Notes: generated by a model from the sequence alone, not told the origin. A DNA stretch of 64,000 bases from Actinoplanes philippinensis (GCF_900113015.1 NZ_FONV01000001.1:741300-805299), one strand, 5' to 3'; counted from the stretch's first letter, positions 30,205 through 39,930 are shown. Translations and numbers: made by a program.

Positions 30205-30968
30205 TCGGCCGCCTTCTTCCCCGGCCGTCGCTTGTCACGGATCCAGATGATCGCCGGTTTGCCGTCGCCGGAGTCGCGCCGGTCGATGTCGAACAGCCCG
30301 ATCGCGGTGACCAGCCCGCCCAGTTTCGGGTAGCCGTAGCTGCGCGGGTCGAAGTCGGACCGCTGTTTGGTGATGATGTGCCCGACCGCGGCCAGCGGCG
30401 CCCAGCCGTCGTCACCGGAGGCGGCCTCGACCGCGGAACGGATCAGGTTCATCAGGCTGGTGTCGCCGCGGAGCTGGGCGGACGCCGAGACGGGGCTGGG
30501 CGGCGGCGCGGGCACGTCCTCCGGCTCGGACAGGTTCTCGGTGTAGATGAACTTGTCGCAGGCGGCCACGAACGGCTTCGGGGTCTTGCGCTCGCCGAAC
30601 CCGTACACGGTCAGGCCGGACTCGCGGATGCGCGACGCCAGCCGGGTGAAGTCGCTGTCGCTGGAGACTATGCAGAACCCGTCGAACCGCCCGGTGTACA
30701 GCAGATCCATCGCGTCGATGATCATCGCGGCGTCGGTGGCGTTCTTGCCGGTGGTGTAGGAGAACTGCTGGATCGGCTGGATCGACTGGGCCAGCAGCTG
30801 GTCCTTCCACCCGCGCAGGCTGGTGCCGGTCCAGTCGCCGTAGGCCCGCTTGACGTGCGCCGTCCCGTATTTCGCCACCTCGGCGAGCAGCCCGTCGACG
30901 ATCGACGCCTGCGCATTGTCCGCGTCGATCAGAACGGCCAGTTTCGCCGAGTTGTCATTCACCGCCAC
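30201..30968 (-). CDS. NYN-domain RNase-like protein with C-terminal OST-HTH/LOTUS-like domain
   Basis: 255 residues. The NYN (LabA/DUF88, PIN-like) domain spans about 5-150 with its acidic metal-site residues: LIDADNAQ, NATDAAMIIDAMDLL and IVSSDSDFTRLASRIRESG. The C-terminal part (about 175-240: LMNLIRSAVEAASGDDGWAPLAAVGHIITKQRSDFDPRSYGYPKLGGLV) matches the OST-HTH/LOTUS RNA-binding fold. The combination suggests an RNA-targeting nuclease. Start is GTG 30968 (or GTG 30962); neither has a good ribosome-binding site. It is translationally coupled to the TetR gene, an unusual pairing. The frame continues upstream into DNA antisense to the next gene and is not used. Confidence 0.87.
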   Translation of the reverse strand: MAVNDNSAKLAVLIDADNAQASIVDGLLAEVAKYGTAHVKRAYGDWTGTSLRGWKDQLLAQSIQPIQQFSYTTGKNATDAAMIIDAMDLLYTGRFDGFCIVSSDSDFTRLASRIRESGLTVYGFGERKTPKPFVAACDKFIYTENLSEPEDVPAPPPSPVSASAQLRGDTSLMNLIRSAVEAASGDDGWAPLAAVGHIITKQRSDFDPRSYGYPKLGGLVTAIGLFDIDRRDSGDGKPAIIWIRDKRRPGKKAAE

Positions 30969-31065
30969 ACCGTCCGAGGATAGGCCCCGCCCCGGCCACC
31001 CACCCGCCGACGTCGTTATATCGACGAGTCTCGAATTCGGACGGTTCGGCCAGTATCGTGAGTAA

Positions 31066-31731
31066 ATGGCGCCCTGGACGACTCCCGGCCTGCGGGCCCT
31101 GCTCGACGAGGCGGGGCCGTGCGGCCGGGCCGAGGCGCTCACCGAGCTGCGGACCGCGCTCGCCGGCCGGGAGGCGGCCCTGCCCGCGGCACTCGGCCCG
31201 GCGGACGCGGAGATCGCCCGCATCGCCGCTCTGCTCGTCGACGATCTGGCCGAGCCGCACCTGCTGCAACTGCGCTCGGTGGACCGTCCGGACGAGACCC
31301 GGCTGGTCACCACGCCGGCCGGCCGCGCGTTGCGGGCCACCCAGCTGCACCACGCCGAGCGGATGCGCCGCCGGGCCGTCGGGGTGTTGTGCGCCGAGCC
31401 GCCGGACGTCCCGGCGGCCACCCATGTCCGCTACCTGACCACCGCCACCGGCATGCTCGCGTTCGGTGACTACTACGAGCTGATCGCGCTGATCGTGACG
31501 TTCCCGTTCGACGACGCCGACGATCCGCGGGCCCAGCGCGGCGCCCGGGACATGGCGATGGCGAGCCACGCCACGGCGGCCACCCGGATGCTGTTCGAGG
31601 TGGACCTGACCGCCCCGGCCCTCGACGTGACCTACCAGTCGATGTGGGTCCGGATGATGGCCGACGCCCGTGAGCGGGAGCTGCTGCCCGCCATCCGGCA
31701 GTGGCGGCGCTGGGCGGGCCTGGCGCGGTGA
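31066..31731 (+). CDS. Unknown soluble protein, 221 aa
   Basis: No family recognised. The protein is mostly helical, Ala/Arg/Leu-rich, without signal peptide or membrane helix. Notable stretches are RAEALTELRTALAGREAALPAALGPADAEI and YLTTATGMLAFGDYYELIALIVTFPFDDADD; the latter is the only conserved-looking core. TATCGT lies exactly 6 nt before the ATG with no Shine-Dalgarno, supporting this start and the reality of the gene. It is divergent from the NYN gene and 149 nt upstream of the large GH43 gene, which has its own promoter. Confidence 0.7.
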   Translation: MAPWTTPGLRALLDEAGPCGRAEALTELRTALAGREAALPAALGPADAEIARIAALLVDDLAEPHLLQLRSVDRPDETRLVTTPAGRALRATQLHHAERMRRRAVGVLCAEPPDVPAATHVRYLTTATGMLAFGDYYELIALIVTFPFDDADDPRAQRGARDMAMASHATAATRMLFEVDLTAPALDVTYQSMWVRMMADARERELLPAIRQWRRWAGLAR

Positions 31732-31781
31732 GGCGACCGCAGCGAGGCGACACAGTGGAGAAACAAAGGCCTGACAAGTTC

Positions 31782-31810
31782 TTGACGCCACGGCTGTGAG
31801 CGCTAACACT
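31782..31810 (+). promoter_or_regulatory. Promoter and LacI-type operator of the dual GH43 gene
   Basis: TTGACG (31782-31787) and TAACAC (31804-31809) with a 16-nt spacer form the promoter. TGTGAGCGCTAACA (31795-31808) is a near-perfect palindrome of the LacI-family type covering the -10. A closely similar site is found before the third GH43 gene, and a related one before the GH30 gene. Confidence 0.7.
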
Positions 31811-31880
31811 CTGGCAACACCCCCGTTACCCGCCCGTCGATCGTGGATCGACGGGAAAGTCGTCCTCGGCTGGGAGAAAC

Positions 31881-34800
31881 ATGCAGATGAGCAGGCGCTC
31901 CGGGCGCCGCAGCGCCTATTTGTTAACGCCCCTTACCGCATTGGCCGTCGTGGCCGGCTCGCTGACCGTCCCGTCTCCGGCGGCAGCCGCCGACGGACTG
32001 GTCCTCTGGTACAAACTCGACGAGGCCTCCGGCGCGGTGGCCGTGGACTCGTCCGGCAACGGGCGGGACGGCGCGGTCGTCGGCACGCCCGGCTGGCAGT
32101 CCGGCCAGGGTCTCGGGCTGAACGGCTCGGACACGTACATCAAGGCTCCGAACGATCTTCTGAAGTCACTCGACGCGGTGAGCGTGTCGTTCGACGTGAA
32201 GGTCGACCCGGCGCAGGCCACGCCGTACTTCCTCTACGGGCTCGGCAACACCGACACGGCGACCGGGGCCGGCAACGGCTACCTGTTCGCCACCGGCAAC
32301 GGCTACCGCAACGCGATCTCGCTGGGCAACTGGACGGGCGAGCAGAACACCCGGCCCGCCGACGGCCACAACCTGGCGCGCGGCACGTGGAAGACGGTCA
32401 CCTACACGCAGACCGGCACGACCGGCACCCTCTACGAGGACGGCGTCGCGGTGGCCACCAACACCGCGGTCACCGTCCGGCCGAGCGCGATCGGCGGCGG
32501 CACGACGACGGCGAACTACTTCGGCAAGTCCAACTACACCTCCGACCGGCTGCTCAAGGGCCGGCTGCGGGACGTGCGGGTCTACGACCGGGCGCTGACC
32601 GCCGGCGAGGTGGAGACCTTGGCCGCGGGCGCCAACGCCGAGGCGGTGACGGCCGACTCGGGGGCGCTCGACCTGGGCGACACGAGCGGGCTGACCGCCG
32701 ATCTGAGCCTGCCGGCGACCGGCCCGTACGGCTCGAAGGTCTCCTGGCGCTCCAGCGACGGTGACGTGATCAGCGACGCCGGGAAGATCACCCGCCCGGC
32801 CGCCGGCGAGCCGGACGCGCACGCCACCCTGACCGCGACGCTGCGCCGCGGCAACGCCTCCGGCACCAAGACCTTCGCGGTGACGGTCGAGGCCGCCCTC
32901 GACGACGCGGCCAACGCGCAGGCCGCGGTCAAGGCCTTGACGATCCACGACCTCGATGACGTACGCGGAAACCTGACCCTCCCCGCGCAGGCGAGCTGGG
33001 TGTCCAGTGACCCGGCGACGATCGCGGCCGACGGGGTGGTGCACCGCCCCGCCACCGGCCAGGCGGCGAGGACGGTCACGCTGACCGCCACCGTCACCGT
33101 CGGCGCGGCCACCGCGACCCGCGACTTCACCGCGACGGTCCCGCCGCTGCCGGCCCGGGAGCCGTACGAGGGTTACCTGTTCAGCTACTTCACCGGCGAG
33201 GGCTACTCGAACGGCGAGCAGGTCTACAACGCGCTGAGCAACGGCAACAACCCGCTGAGCTGGCGTGAGATCAACAACGGCAACCCGGTGCTGACGTCGA
33301 CACTGGGCACGCAGGGCCTGCGGGACCCGTTCATCATCCGCTCGCCGGAGGGCGACAAGTTCTACCAGATCGCCACCGACCTCAAGATCTACGGCAACGG
33401 CGACTGGGACGCGTCCCAGCGCACCGGCAGCCGGTCGATCATGGTGTGGGAGTCCACCGACCTGGTCAACTGGACCGACCAGCGCCTGGTCAAGGTCTCC
33501 CCGGACACGGCCGGCAACACGTGGGCGCCGGAGGCGTTCTACTCGAAGGAGCTGGGCGCCTACGTGGTCTTCTGGGCGTCGAAGCTCTACGCCGAGAACG
33601 ACCCGAACCACACCGGCAGCACCTACAACAAGATGATGTACGCGACGACCCGCGACTTCCGCACGTTCAGCGAGCCGAAGGTGTGGAAGGACCCCGGCTA
33701 CTCGGTGATCGACTCCACGGTGATCGAGAACAACGGCGTCTACCACCGGATCACCAAGGACGAGCGGAACAACTCGTCGAACTCGCCGTGCAGCAAGTTC
33801 CTGATCCAGGAGAAGTCGGCCGACCTGCTGAGCACGAACTGGGACTTCCAGGCCGAGTGCATCGGGCAGGGCGCGCTGAGCCAGGGCGAGGGGCCGCTGG
33901 TGTTCAAGTCGAACACCGAGAACAAGTGGTACCTGTTCATCGACGAGTACGGCGGCCGCGGTTACGTCCCGTTCTCGACGACCGACCTGAACTCGGGCGT
34001 GTGGACTCCGGAGCCGACGTACACGATGCCGTCGCGCCCGCGGCACGGCACGATCCTGCCGGTCACGAAGGCCGAGTACGACCGGATCTCGGCGAGGTAC
34101 GAGGAGCCGCCCACCCCGTCGGTCGGCCTGCGGCTGCGCTACCAGTTCGACGAGACCAGCGGCACCGTCGCCCGGGACACCTCCGGCAACGACTTCAACG
34201 GCACCTACGTGGGCACCCCCGCGTGGGGCGCCGGTGTGCAGGACGGCTCGTTCACGATGTCCGGCGGTTCGAGCTCGCCGTACGTCACCATCCCGAACGG
34301 CGTGCTCAAGGGCGCGAGCGCGGTGACGGTGTCGGTCTGGGCCAAGTGGACCGCGTCGACCACGATCAACCAGTGGATCTACGGTCTCGGGCCGGACAGC
34401 AACAAGTACCTGTTCACCGGGCCACGCAACGGCAGCAACGTGCTCTTCTCGGCGATCACCACCGGGTCCTGGCAGGCCGAGAAGCAGCTGTCGCACAGCG
34501 CCGCGCTGCCGGGCGGCAGCTGGCAGCACCTCGCGGTCACCATCGACGGGCCGAACGCGGCGATGTACCTGAACGGCACGAAGGTCGCGAGCGCCACCGG
34601 CGTCACGGTCAAGCCGTCCGATCTGTACGACGCGTCGAAGAACTACAGCGGTTATGTCGGGCGTTCGCTCTACGCGGCCGACCCGTACTACGCCGGTGAG
34701 GTGGACGACTTCCGGATCTACGACGTGGCGCTGCCGGCCTCGGAGATCCTGGAGCTGGCCGGCCGGACGACGAGCATCGGCGGGGTCACGCTGCCGGAGC

Positions 34801-36755
34801 TCAAGGCCGACGCGATCGTCGACGACGCCGCCGCAACGGTGAAGCTGCCGGTCAAGCCGGGCACCGACGTCCGGTCGCTGGCGCCCTCCTTCACTCTGGC
34901 CCGGGGCAGCAGCATCGACCCGGCGACGCCGCAGGACTTCACGAAACCGGTGACGTACACGGTGACCGCCGCCGACGGGACACGACGGTCGTGGGTGGTC
35001 AGCGCCCTCGTGATGAAGTCGCCGATCATCCCCGGCCTGTACGCCGACCCGAACATCTCGGTCTTCGGCGACACCTTCTGGATCCACGCGACGACCGACG
35101 GGTTCGCCGGCTGGTCCGGCACCCAGTTCCACGCGTTCTCGTCGAAGGACCTGGTCAACTGGACCGACCACGGGGTGATCCTGGACCTCGGGCCGGACGT
35201 GAGCTGGGCCGACAACAGCGCGTGGGCGCCGACGATCGCCCAGCGCAACGGGAAGTACTACTTCTACTTCTCCGGCGGGGCGGCCACCGGCAACACGGCC
35301 AAGCACCTGGGCGTGGCGGTCGCCGACTCCCCCGCCGGCCCGTTCACCGACGCGCTCGGCAAGCCGCTGGTCGCGGGCGGCACCTACCCGGGGCAGATGA
35401 TCGACCCGGCGGTGTTCACCGACGACGACGGCAAGTCGTACCTGTACTGGGGCAACGGCGCCTCGTACCAGGTGCCGCTGAACGACGACATGGTCTCGTT
35501 CGACCCCGCGCTGGTGAAGACGTACAAGCCCACGAACTACAACGAGGGCAGTTTCGTCATCAAGCGCAACGGCGTCTACTACTTCATGTGGTCGGAGAAC
35601 GACACCCGGAGCGCCGACTACCGGGTGGCGTACGCGACCGGCTCGTCCCCGCTCGGGCCGTGGAGCGACCGGGCCGGTGTGATCCTGTCGAAGGACGCGT
35701 CGCTGGGCATCCTCGGCACCGGCCACCACTCGGTGGTCCGGGTCCCGGGCTCCGATGACTGGTACACGGCCTACCACCGGTTCGCGATCCCCGGCGGCGA
35801 CGGCACGCACCGGGAGACCACCATCGATCACCTGGAGTTCGCGGCGGACGGGGCGATCAAGCCGGTCGTACCGACGCTGGAGAGCATCGCCCCGGTGACC
35901 GTCGCGGGGGCCGGACCGGACACCGGCGGCCCCGAGGGCAGCCCGATCGCCCTCGCCGGCACGGTCTCCAACAGCGCCAACCGGCCGACCTGGACGGTCG
36001 ACTCGGCCGCCTGCGTCCTCGCCGACCCGCACGCCGCGGCGACCACGCTGACCTGTGCCGACAACGGTGCCCACACGGTCACGCTGACCGCCGGGAGCAG
36101 CAGCGACACGGCGACGATCACGGTGGTCAACGCGGTCCCGGCGGTCACGGTCCCGGGCGGTCACCCGGCGCCGGACGCGCCGATCGCGATCCGGACCGAG
36201 ATCGTCCGGAAGGTTCCGGTCCGTGACCCCGGCGCCGCCGACACCCTCGGTTGTACGGCCACCTGGGGCGACGGATCCACGTCGAACGGGACGGTGGCCG
36301 CGGGGGTCTGCACGGTGCGGCACACCTACACGGCCGCCGGACTGTACCGGCCGTCGGTGACGGTGCGCGACGACGACGGGGCGACAGCGAGTGGTGTGCT
36401 GCCGTTCGTGACCGTCCACCAGCCGAAGGCCGGTCAGGTGGCGGGCAGCGGCTGGAGCGGGACGACGGACTTCGCGTTCCTGGCCCGGTCCGGCAGGACC
36501 ACCGGGAAGGCGTGGATCAGCACGCCCAAGGGTGTCTTCGAGTCGTCGAACCTGACTCCGGCGCTGGCCTGCGGGCCGGCCGGGCTGCTCCTGGGCAGCG
36601 GCACGTGGAACGGCGCGGCCGGCTACAGCGTGCTGGTCACGGTCGTCGACGGGCGGAAGGACTCGATCCTCGTCCGGATCTGGAACACCCGTACCGGAAA
36701 GGTCGTCCACGAGGTGACCGACACCGACCTGGACGGCGGCGGCATCGTCGCCTGA
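31881..36755 (+). CDS. Secreted multidomain enzyme with two GH43 and two LamG-like domains
   Basis: 1,624 residues. Order: signal peptide (1-37), LamG-like (about 38-250), Ig-like linkers (about 255-420), GH43-A (about 427-740), LamG-like 2 (about 748-965), linker, GH43-B (about 1045-1330), PKD-like repeats (about 1370-1530), C-terminal tail. Both catalytic domains keep the GH43 triad: Asp482 (RDPFII), Asp611 (IDSTV), Glu670 (GEGPL) in A; Asp1056 (YADPN), Asp1175 (MIDPAV), Glu1222 (YNEGSF) in B. GH43 enzymes remove arabinose, xylose or galactose from plant polysaccharides. The two domains differ clearly and probably cut different linkages. GGGAG precedes the ATG at 4 nt; ATG 31887 is an alternative. 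It is probably repressed by a LacI-type regulator encoded elsewhere. Confidence 0.93.
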   Translation: MQMSRRSGRRSAYLLTPLTALAVVAGSLTVPSPAAAADGLVLWYKLDEASGAVAVDSSGNGRDGAVVGTPGWQSGQGLGLNGSDTYIKAPNDLLKSLDAVSVSFDVKVDPAQATPYFLYGLGNTDTATGAGNGYLFATGNGYRNAISLGNWTGEQNTRPADGHNLARGTWKTVTYTQTGTTGTLYEDGVAVATNTAVTVRPSAIGGGTTTANYFGKSNYTSDRLLKGRLRDVRVYDRALTAGEVETLAAGANAEAVTADSGALDLGDTSGLTADLSLPATGPYGSKVSWRSSDGDVISDAGKITRPAAGEPDAHATLTATLRRGNASGTKTFAVTVEAALDDAANAQAAVKALTIHDLDDVRGNLTLPAQASWVSSDPATIAADGVVHRPATGQAARTVTLTATVTVGAATATRDFTATVPPLPAREPYEGYLFSYFTGEGYSNGEQVYNALSNGNNPLSWREINNGNPVLTSTLGTQGLRDPFIIRSPEGDKFYQIATDLKIYGNGDWDASQRTGSRSIMVWESTDLVNWTDQRLVKVSPDTAGNTWAPEAFYSKELGAYVVFWASKLYAENDPNHTGSTYNKMMYATTRDFRTFSEPKVWKDPGYSVIDSTVIENNGVYHRITKDERNNSSNSPCSKFLIQEKSADLLSTNWDFQAECIGQGALSQGEGPLVFKSNTENKWYLFIDEYGGRGYVPFSTTDLNSGVWTPEPTYTMPSRPRHGTILPVTKAEYDRISARYEEPPTPSVGLRLRYQFDETSGTVARDTSGNDFNGTYVGTPAWGAGVQDGSFTMSGGSSSPYVTIPNGVLKGASAVTVSVWAKWTASTTINQWIYGLGPDSNKYLFTGPRNGSNVLFSAITTGSWQAEKQLSHSAALPGGSWQHLAVTIDGPNAAMYLNGTKVASATGVTVKPSDLYDASKNYSGYVGRSLYAADPYYAGEVDDFRIYDVALPASEILELAGRTTSIGGVTLPELKADAIVDDAAATVKLPVKPGTDVRSLAPSFTLARGSSIDPATPQDFTKPVTYTVTAADGTRRSWVVSALVMKSPIIPGLYADPNISVFGDTFWIHATTDGFAGWSGTQFHAFSSKDLVNWTDHGVILDLGPDVSWADNSAWAPTIAQRNGKYYFYFSGGAATGNTAKHLGVAVADSPAGPFTDALGKPLVAGGTYPGQMIDPAVFTDDDGKSYLYWGNGASYQVPLNDDMVSFDPALVKTYKPTNYNEGSFVIKRNGVYYFMWSENDTRSADYRVAYATGSSPLGPWSDRAGVILSKDASLGILGTGHHSVVRVPGSDDWYTAYHRFAIPGGDGTHRETTIDHLEFAADGAIKPVVPTLESIAPVTVAGAGPDTGGPEGSPIALAGTVSNSANRPTWTVDSAACVLADPHAAATTLTCADNGAHTVTLTAGSSSDTATITVVNAVPAVTVPGGHPAPDAPIAIRTEIVRKVPVRDPGAADTLGCTATWGDGSTSNGTVAAGVCTVRHTYTAAGLYRPSVTVRDDDGATASGVLPFVTVHQPKAGQVAGSGWSGTTDFAFLARSGRTTGKAWISTPKGVFESSNLTPALACGPAGLLLGSGTWNGAAGYSVLVTVVDGRKDSILVRIWNTRTGKVVHEVTDTDLDGGGIVA

Positions 36756-36762
36756 CGCGGCG

Positions 36763-36794
36763 GGAGCGGGTCAGGGGCCTCCCTGGCCCGCTCC
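36763..36794. terminator. Hairpin terminator after the dual GH43 gene
   Basis: GGAGCGGGTCAGGG (36763-36776) / CCCTGGCCCGCTCC (36781-36794): 14-bp stem with one G-T pair and a 4-nt loop, 7 nt after the stop. It separates the GH43 transcript from the GH30 promoter that begins 3 nt further on. Confidence 0.8.
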
Positions 36795-36797
36795 TCG

Positions 36798-36832
36798 TTG
36801 ACATCCACATCGCCAAATGTTTACGTAACCAT
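36798..36832 (+). promoter_or_regulatory. Promoter and LacI-type operator of the GH30 gene
   Basis: TTGACA (36798-36803) with TTACGT (36821-36826, 17-nt spacer) or TACGTA-like -10. TGTTTACGTAACCA (36818-36831) is a 14-bp palindrome with one mismatch covering the -10. It shares the TGTT..CG..A.CA frame with the operators of the two GH43 genes. Confidence 0.6.
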
Positions 36833-36855
36833 TCCACCGACAACCTAGGACTTCG

Positions 36856-39800
36856 ATGAAGATTCGAGCGCTCCTGACGGCCACGGTGCTGGCCGTCTCC
36901 CCTCTTGCCACACCGGCGGCGGCCGGCGCCGCCGAGGCTGCCACCGCCGCCACGACCATCGGCATCGACCCGAGTTACCACGGACCCGAGTGGGAGGGCT
37001 GGGGCACCAGCCTCGCCTGGTTCGCCGACGTCACCGGCGGCTACCCCGACGAGATCCGCAACAAGCTCGCCGACATGCTCTTCGGCCCGGACGGGCTCGA
37101 CCTCAACATCGCCCGCTACAACATCGGCGGCGGCAACGCGCCGACGGTCACCCCCTACCTCCGGCCCGGTGGCGCCGTGCCGGGCTGGTGGAAGGCCCCG
37201 GCCACGTACACGCCGGTGGACAAGGACTGGTGGGACCCGGACAATCCCGAGCACTGGAACTGGCAGGCCGACGCCAACCAGCGCTGGTGGGTCGACAAGA
37301 TCAAGAAGCGGGTCGACCACTGGGAGACGTTCAGCAACTCGCCGCCCTGGTTCCAGACCGTCAGTGGGTACGTCAGCGGCGGCTTCGACCCGAACACCGA
37401 CCAGATCCGGCCCGAGACGGTCGACGACTTCGCGACCTACCTGACCCGGGTCACCGAGTTCCTGGAGAAGACGCACAAGATCACGGTCGACACCATCGAG
37501 CCGCTCAACGAGCCGAACACGAACTACTGGCGTACCACCCTGGGCTCCGACGGCCGGCCGACCGGAGGCCGTCAGGAAGGCGCCCACGCCGGACCCGCGT
37601 CGCAGGCCGCGGTGATCGAGGCGCTGAACCGCGCCGCGCCGGGCCGGGCCATCGCGGCGCCGGACGAGACCAACCCCGGGACCCTGGTCACCGACTGGTA
37701 CGGCCTCACCCCCGCCGCCCGGGCCGCAGTCGACCGGATCAACGTGCACACCTACGGCACCGGGCGCCGGACCAGCGTGCGTGACATCGCCAAGGCCGAG
37801 CAGAAGCCGCTGTGGATGAGCGAGGTCGAGGGCAGCTGGGGCAAGGACTTCACCAGCATGGACTCCGGCCTCGGCATGGCCCAGCGGATCATCGACGACC
37901 TGCGTGAGCTGGAGCCGTCGGCCTGGGTGCTGTGGCAGCCGGTCGAGGACGCCGAGAACATGATCGCCGAGGGCAACCTGCAGTGGGGCGCCATCCACGT
38001 CCCGTTCGACTGCACGGCGACGGACACCCTGGCCACGTGCCCGATCCAGACGAACACCAAGTTCGACACGATCCGGAACTTCACCCACTACATCCGCCCC
38101 GGCGACCACCTGGTGAAGGTCGACGGCACCCGGAGCGTCGCGGCGCTCTCGGCGGACGACGGCCTGACCGTCGTGCACGCCAACCCGGCCACCACCGCGG
38201 AGGACGTGACCATCGACCTGTCGAGATTCCACGTCGGCAAGCGCGCGACGGTCACCCCCGTCGTCACCAGCGCGAGCGGCAAGCTGGTCAAGGGCGCCGC
38301 GGTGGGGGTCACCGACAAGCGGGCCACCCTCACCGTCCCCGCCCAGTCGGTGACGACCTTCCTGGTCAGCTCGCTCACCGACCCCGGAACGTCACACCTG
38401 CGGGAAGGTCGCACCTACCGGTTCGAGGGGGTGCCCAGCCGGCGCTCGCTGACCCCGTCCGGCACCGGCCTGGTGATCCGCGACAACAGCACCGCGGCCA
38501 CCGACCAGCTGTGGACCGTGCAGCCGGGCGACGGCCACGAGCAGTACCAGCTGATCAACGCCGGCACCGGGCAGCGATTGGCGGTCCGGGACGGCAACGC
38601 CGTGGTCGAGCCCGCCGGCCCCGACGACGACGCCGCGCTGTGGCTCCTCTCGACCACCGGCGACGGGTCGTACACGCTGATCAACGTGGGCGCGCGACGG
38701 CTGCTCGACGTGAACGGCGAGTCGACCACCGACGGGTCGCGCGTCGGAACCTACCTGCCCACCTCCGGGGCGAACCAGCGGTGGACGCTCAAGGACGAGA
38801 CGGTCGGGGACACCGACATCGCCCTCGCCCACACCGTGCCCGGACAGGCGCCCGCGCTCCCGGCGACGGTGAACGCCCTCCTGCCCAGCGGCGAGAACCG
38901 CGCCCTGCCGGTCACCTGGACCCGGCCCGACGCGTCCGAGTGGCGCGAGCCGGGCACCGTCCTCGTCCGGGGCACCGCGACCGACACGCTCGGCCGTGCG
39001 GTCGACGCGACCGCCAAGGTGGCCGTGGACGTGTGGACGTGGACCGGGCCGGCGCGGGCCAAGACCTACGCCGGCGGTCTCCCGCAGATGCCCGCGACGG
39101 TCACCGCGTACGGCCGGAACGGCAGCCTGGCCACCCTGCCCGTCACCTGGGGCACCGGCGACTACAGCAGGCCCGGCGTGGTGACGGTGACCGGCACCGC
39201 GACGGTGGTTCCCGGCCAGACCCTGCCGGCGACTGTCCGGGTGCAGGTCACCACGCCGTCCGAGGGGCTGCTCGCCGGGGTCACGGTGGGCGCCTCGTTC
39301 ACCGAGCCCGGCTACTCGACGATCGGCCTCACCAACGGCAACCTCACCGACAAGGCCTGGTCGAACTGGAAGGGGTCGGGCCGCAACCCGGTCGAGACCC
39401 TGACCGCGACCCTGCCGGCCGGTGGATCGGCGGGCCGCGCGGTGCTGCACTTCTACCCGGACAACTCGTCGGGCGGTGGCATCGCCGCCACCGTCCAGGC
39501 CGGCACGCCGGTCGACGGTGGCGGCTGCCAGGTCGCCGGGTCGCCGATCAAGGTCACCTCGCCGATCGTCGACATCCCGCTCACACCCGGCACCACCGGC
39601 GCGTTCTGTCTGCGGCTCACCCCGTCGCCGGACGGCTACCTGACCGTTTCCGAGCTTCAGGTGTACGCCAAGGCGCCCGGCGCCGGCAGCGACGCGTCAG
39701 CCGCGGCGATCCTGGTCGACGACGTGCCGATCCCGGACTTCGACCCGGCCGTCACGACCTGGCGGGTGCCGGCGGGCGAGCCGAAGCGTGCCCTGGTGAC

Positions 39801-39930
39801 CGTGGAGACCACCGACCCGTACGCCACCGCGACGGTCACCGGCTCGGGCGCCACCCGCACCGTCGTCATCACCGGCGAGGACGGTTCCGCCACCACCACC
39901 TACCGCATCACGCTCGTCCACAAGCGCTGA
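36856..39930 (+). CDS. Secreted GH30-family glycosidase with ricin-type and Ig-like modules
   Basis: 1,024 residues. Signal peptide about 1-28. The GH30 catalytic region (about 33-500) includes ARYNIGGGN, TFSNSPPWFQ, acid/base Glu219 (EPLNEPN) and nucleophile Glu323 (MSEVEGSW), with a C-terminal beta side domain. The look is that of endo-beta-1,6-galactanases (GH30 subfamily 5), i.e. enzymes acting on arabinogalactan side chains; that is by sequence impression. A ricin-B-like CBM13 module (about 515-655) is followed by two Big_4-type Ig domains (about 670-800), a discoidin-like domain (about 810-940) and a cadherin-like end. Together with the GH43 enzymes it forms a plausible arabinogalactan-degrading set. 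A strong hairpin follows. Confidence 0.9.
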   Translation: MKIRALLTATVLAVSPLATPAAAGAAEAATAATTIGIDPSYHGPEWEGWGTSLAWFADVTGGYPDEIRNKLADMLFGPDGLDLNIARYNIGGGNAPTVTPYLRPGGAVPGWWKAPATYTPVDKDWWDPDNPEHWNWQADANQRWWVDKIKKRVDHWETFSNSPPWFQTVSGYVSGGFDPNTDQIRPETVDDFATYLTRVTEFLEKTHKITVDTIEPLNEPNTNYWRTTLGSDGRPTGGRQEGAHAGPASQAAVIEALNRAAPGRAIAAPDETNPGTLVTDWYGLTPAARAAVDRINVHTYGTGRRTSVRDIAKAEQKPLWMSEVEGSWGKDFTSMDSGLGMAQRIIDDLRELEPSAWVLWQPVEDAENMIAEGNLQWGAIHVPFDCTATDTLATCPIQTNTKFDTIRNFTHYIRPGDHLVKVDGTRSVAALSADDGLTVVHANPATTAEDVTIDLSRFHVGKRATVTPVVTSASGKLVKGAAVGVTDKRATLTVPAQSVTTFLVSSLTDPGTSHLREGRTYRFEGVPSRRSLTPSGTGLVIRDNSTAATDQLWTVQPGDGHEQYQLINAGTGQRLAVRDGNAVVEPAGPDDDAALWLLSTTGDGSYTLINVGARRLLDVNGESTTDGSRVGTYLPTSGANQRWTLKDETVGDTDIALAHTVPGQAPALPATVNALLPSGENRALPVTWTRPDASEWREPGTVLVRGTATDTLGRAVDATAKVAVDVWTWTGPARAKTYAGGLPQMPATVTAYGRNGSLATLPVTWGTGDYSRPGVVTVTGTATVVPGQTLPATVRVQVTTPSEGLLAGVTVGASFTEPGYSTIGLTNGNLTDKAWSNWKGSGRNPVETLTATLPAGGSAGRAVLHFYPDNSSGGGIAATVQAGTPVDGGGCQVAGSPIKVTSPIVDIPLTPGTTGAFCLRLTPSPDGYLTVSELQVYAKAPGAGSDASAAAILVDDVPIPDFDPAVTTWRVPAGEPKRALVTVETTDPYATATVTGSGATRTVVITGEDGSATTTYRITLVHKR

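Noticed and set aside
32166..36710. A 1,514-codon open frame antisense to the dual GH43 gene
   Set aside because: It is a product of GC-rich codon use on the opposite strand; the composition is Arg/Val/Gly repeats with no domain, while the sense frame has clear GH43 and LamG-like domains.
36637..39450. Long minus-strand frames opposite the GH30 gene
   Set aside because: Asp/Arg/Val-rich shadow translation with no domain; the sense strand has a signal peptide and GH30 catalytic motifs.
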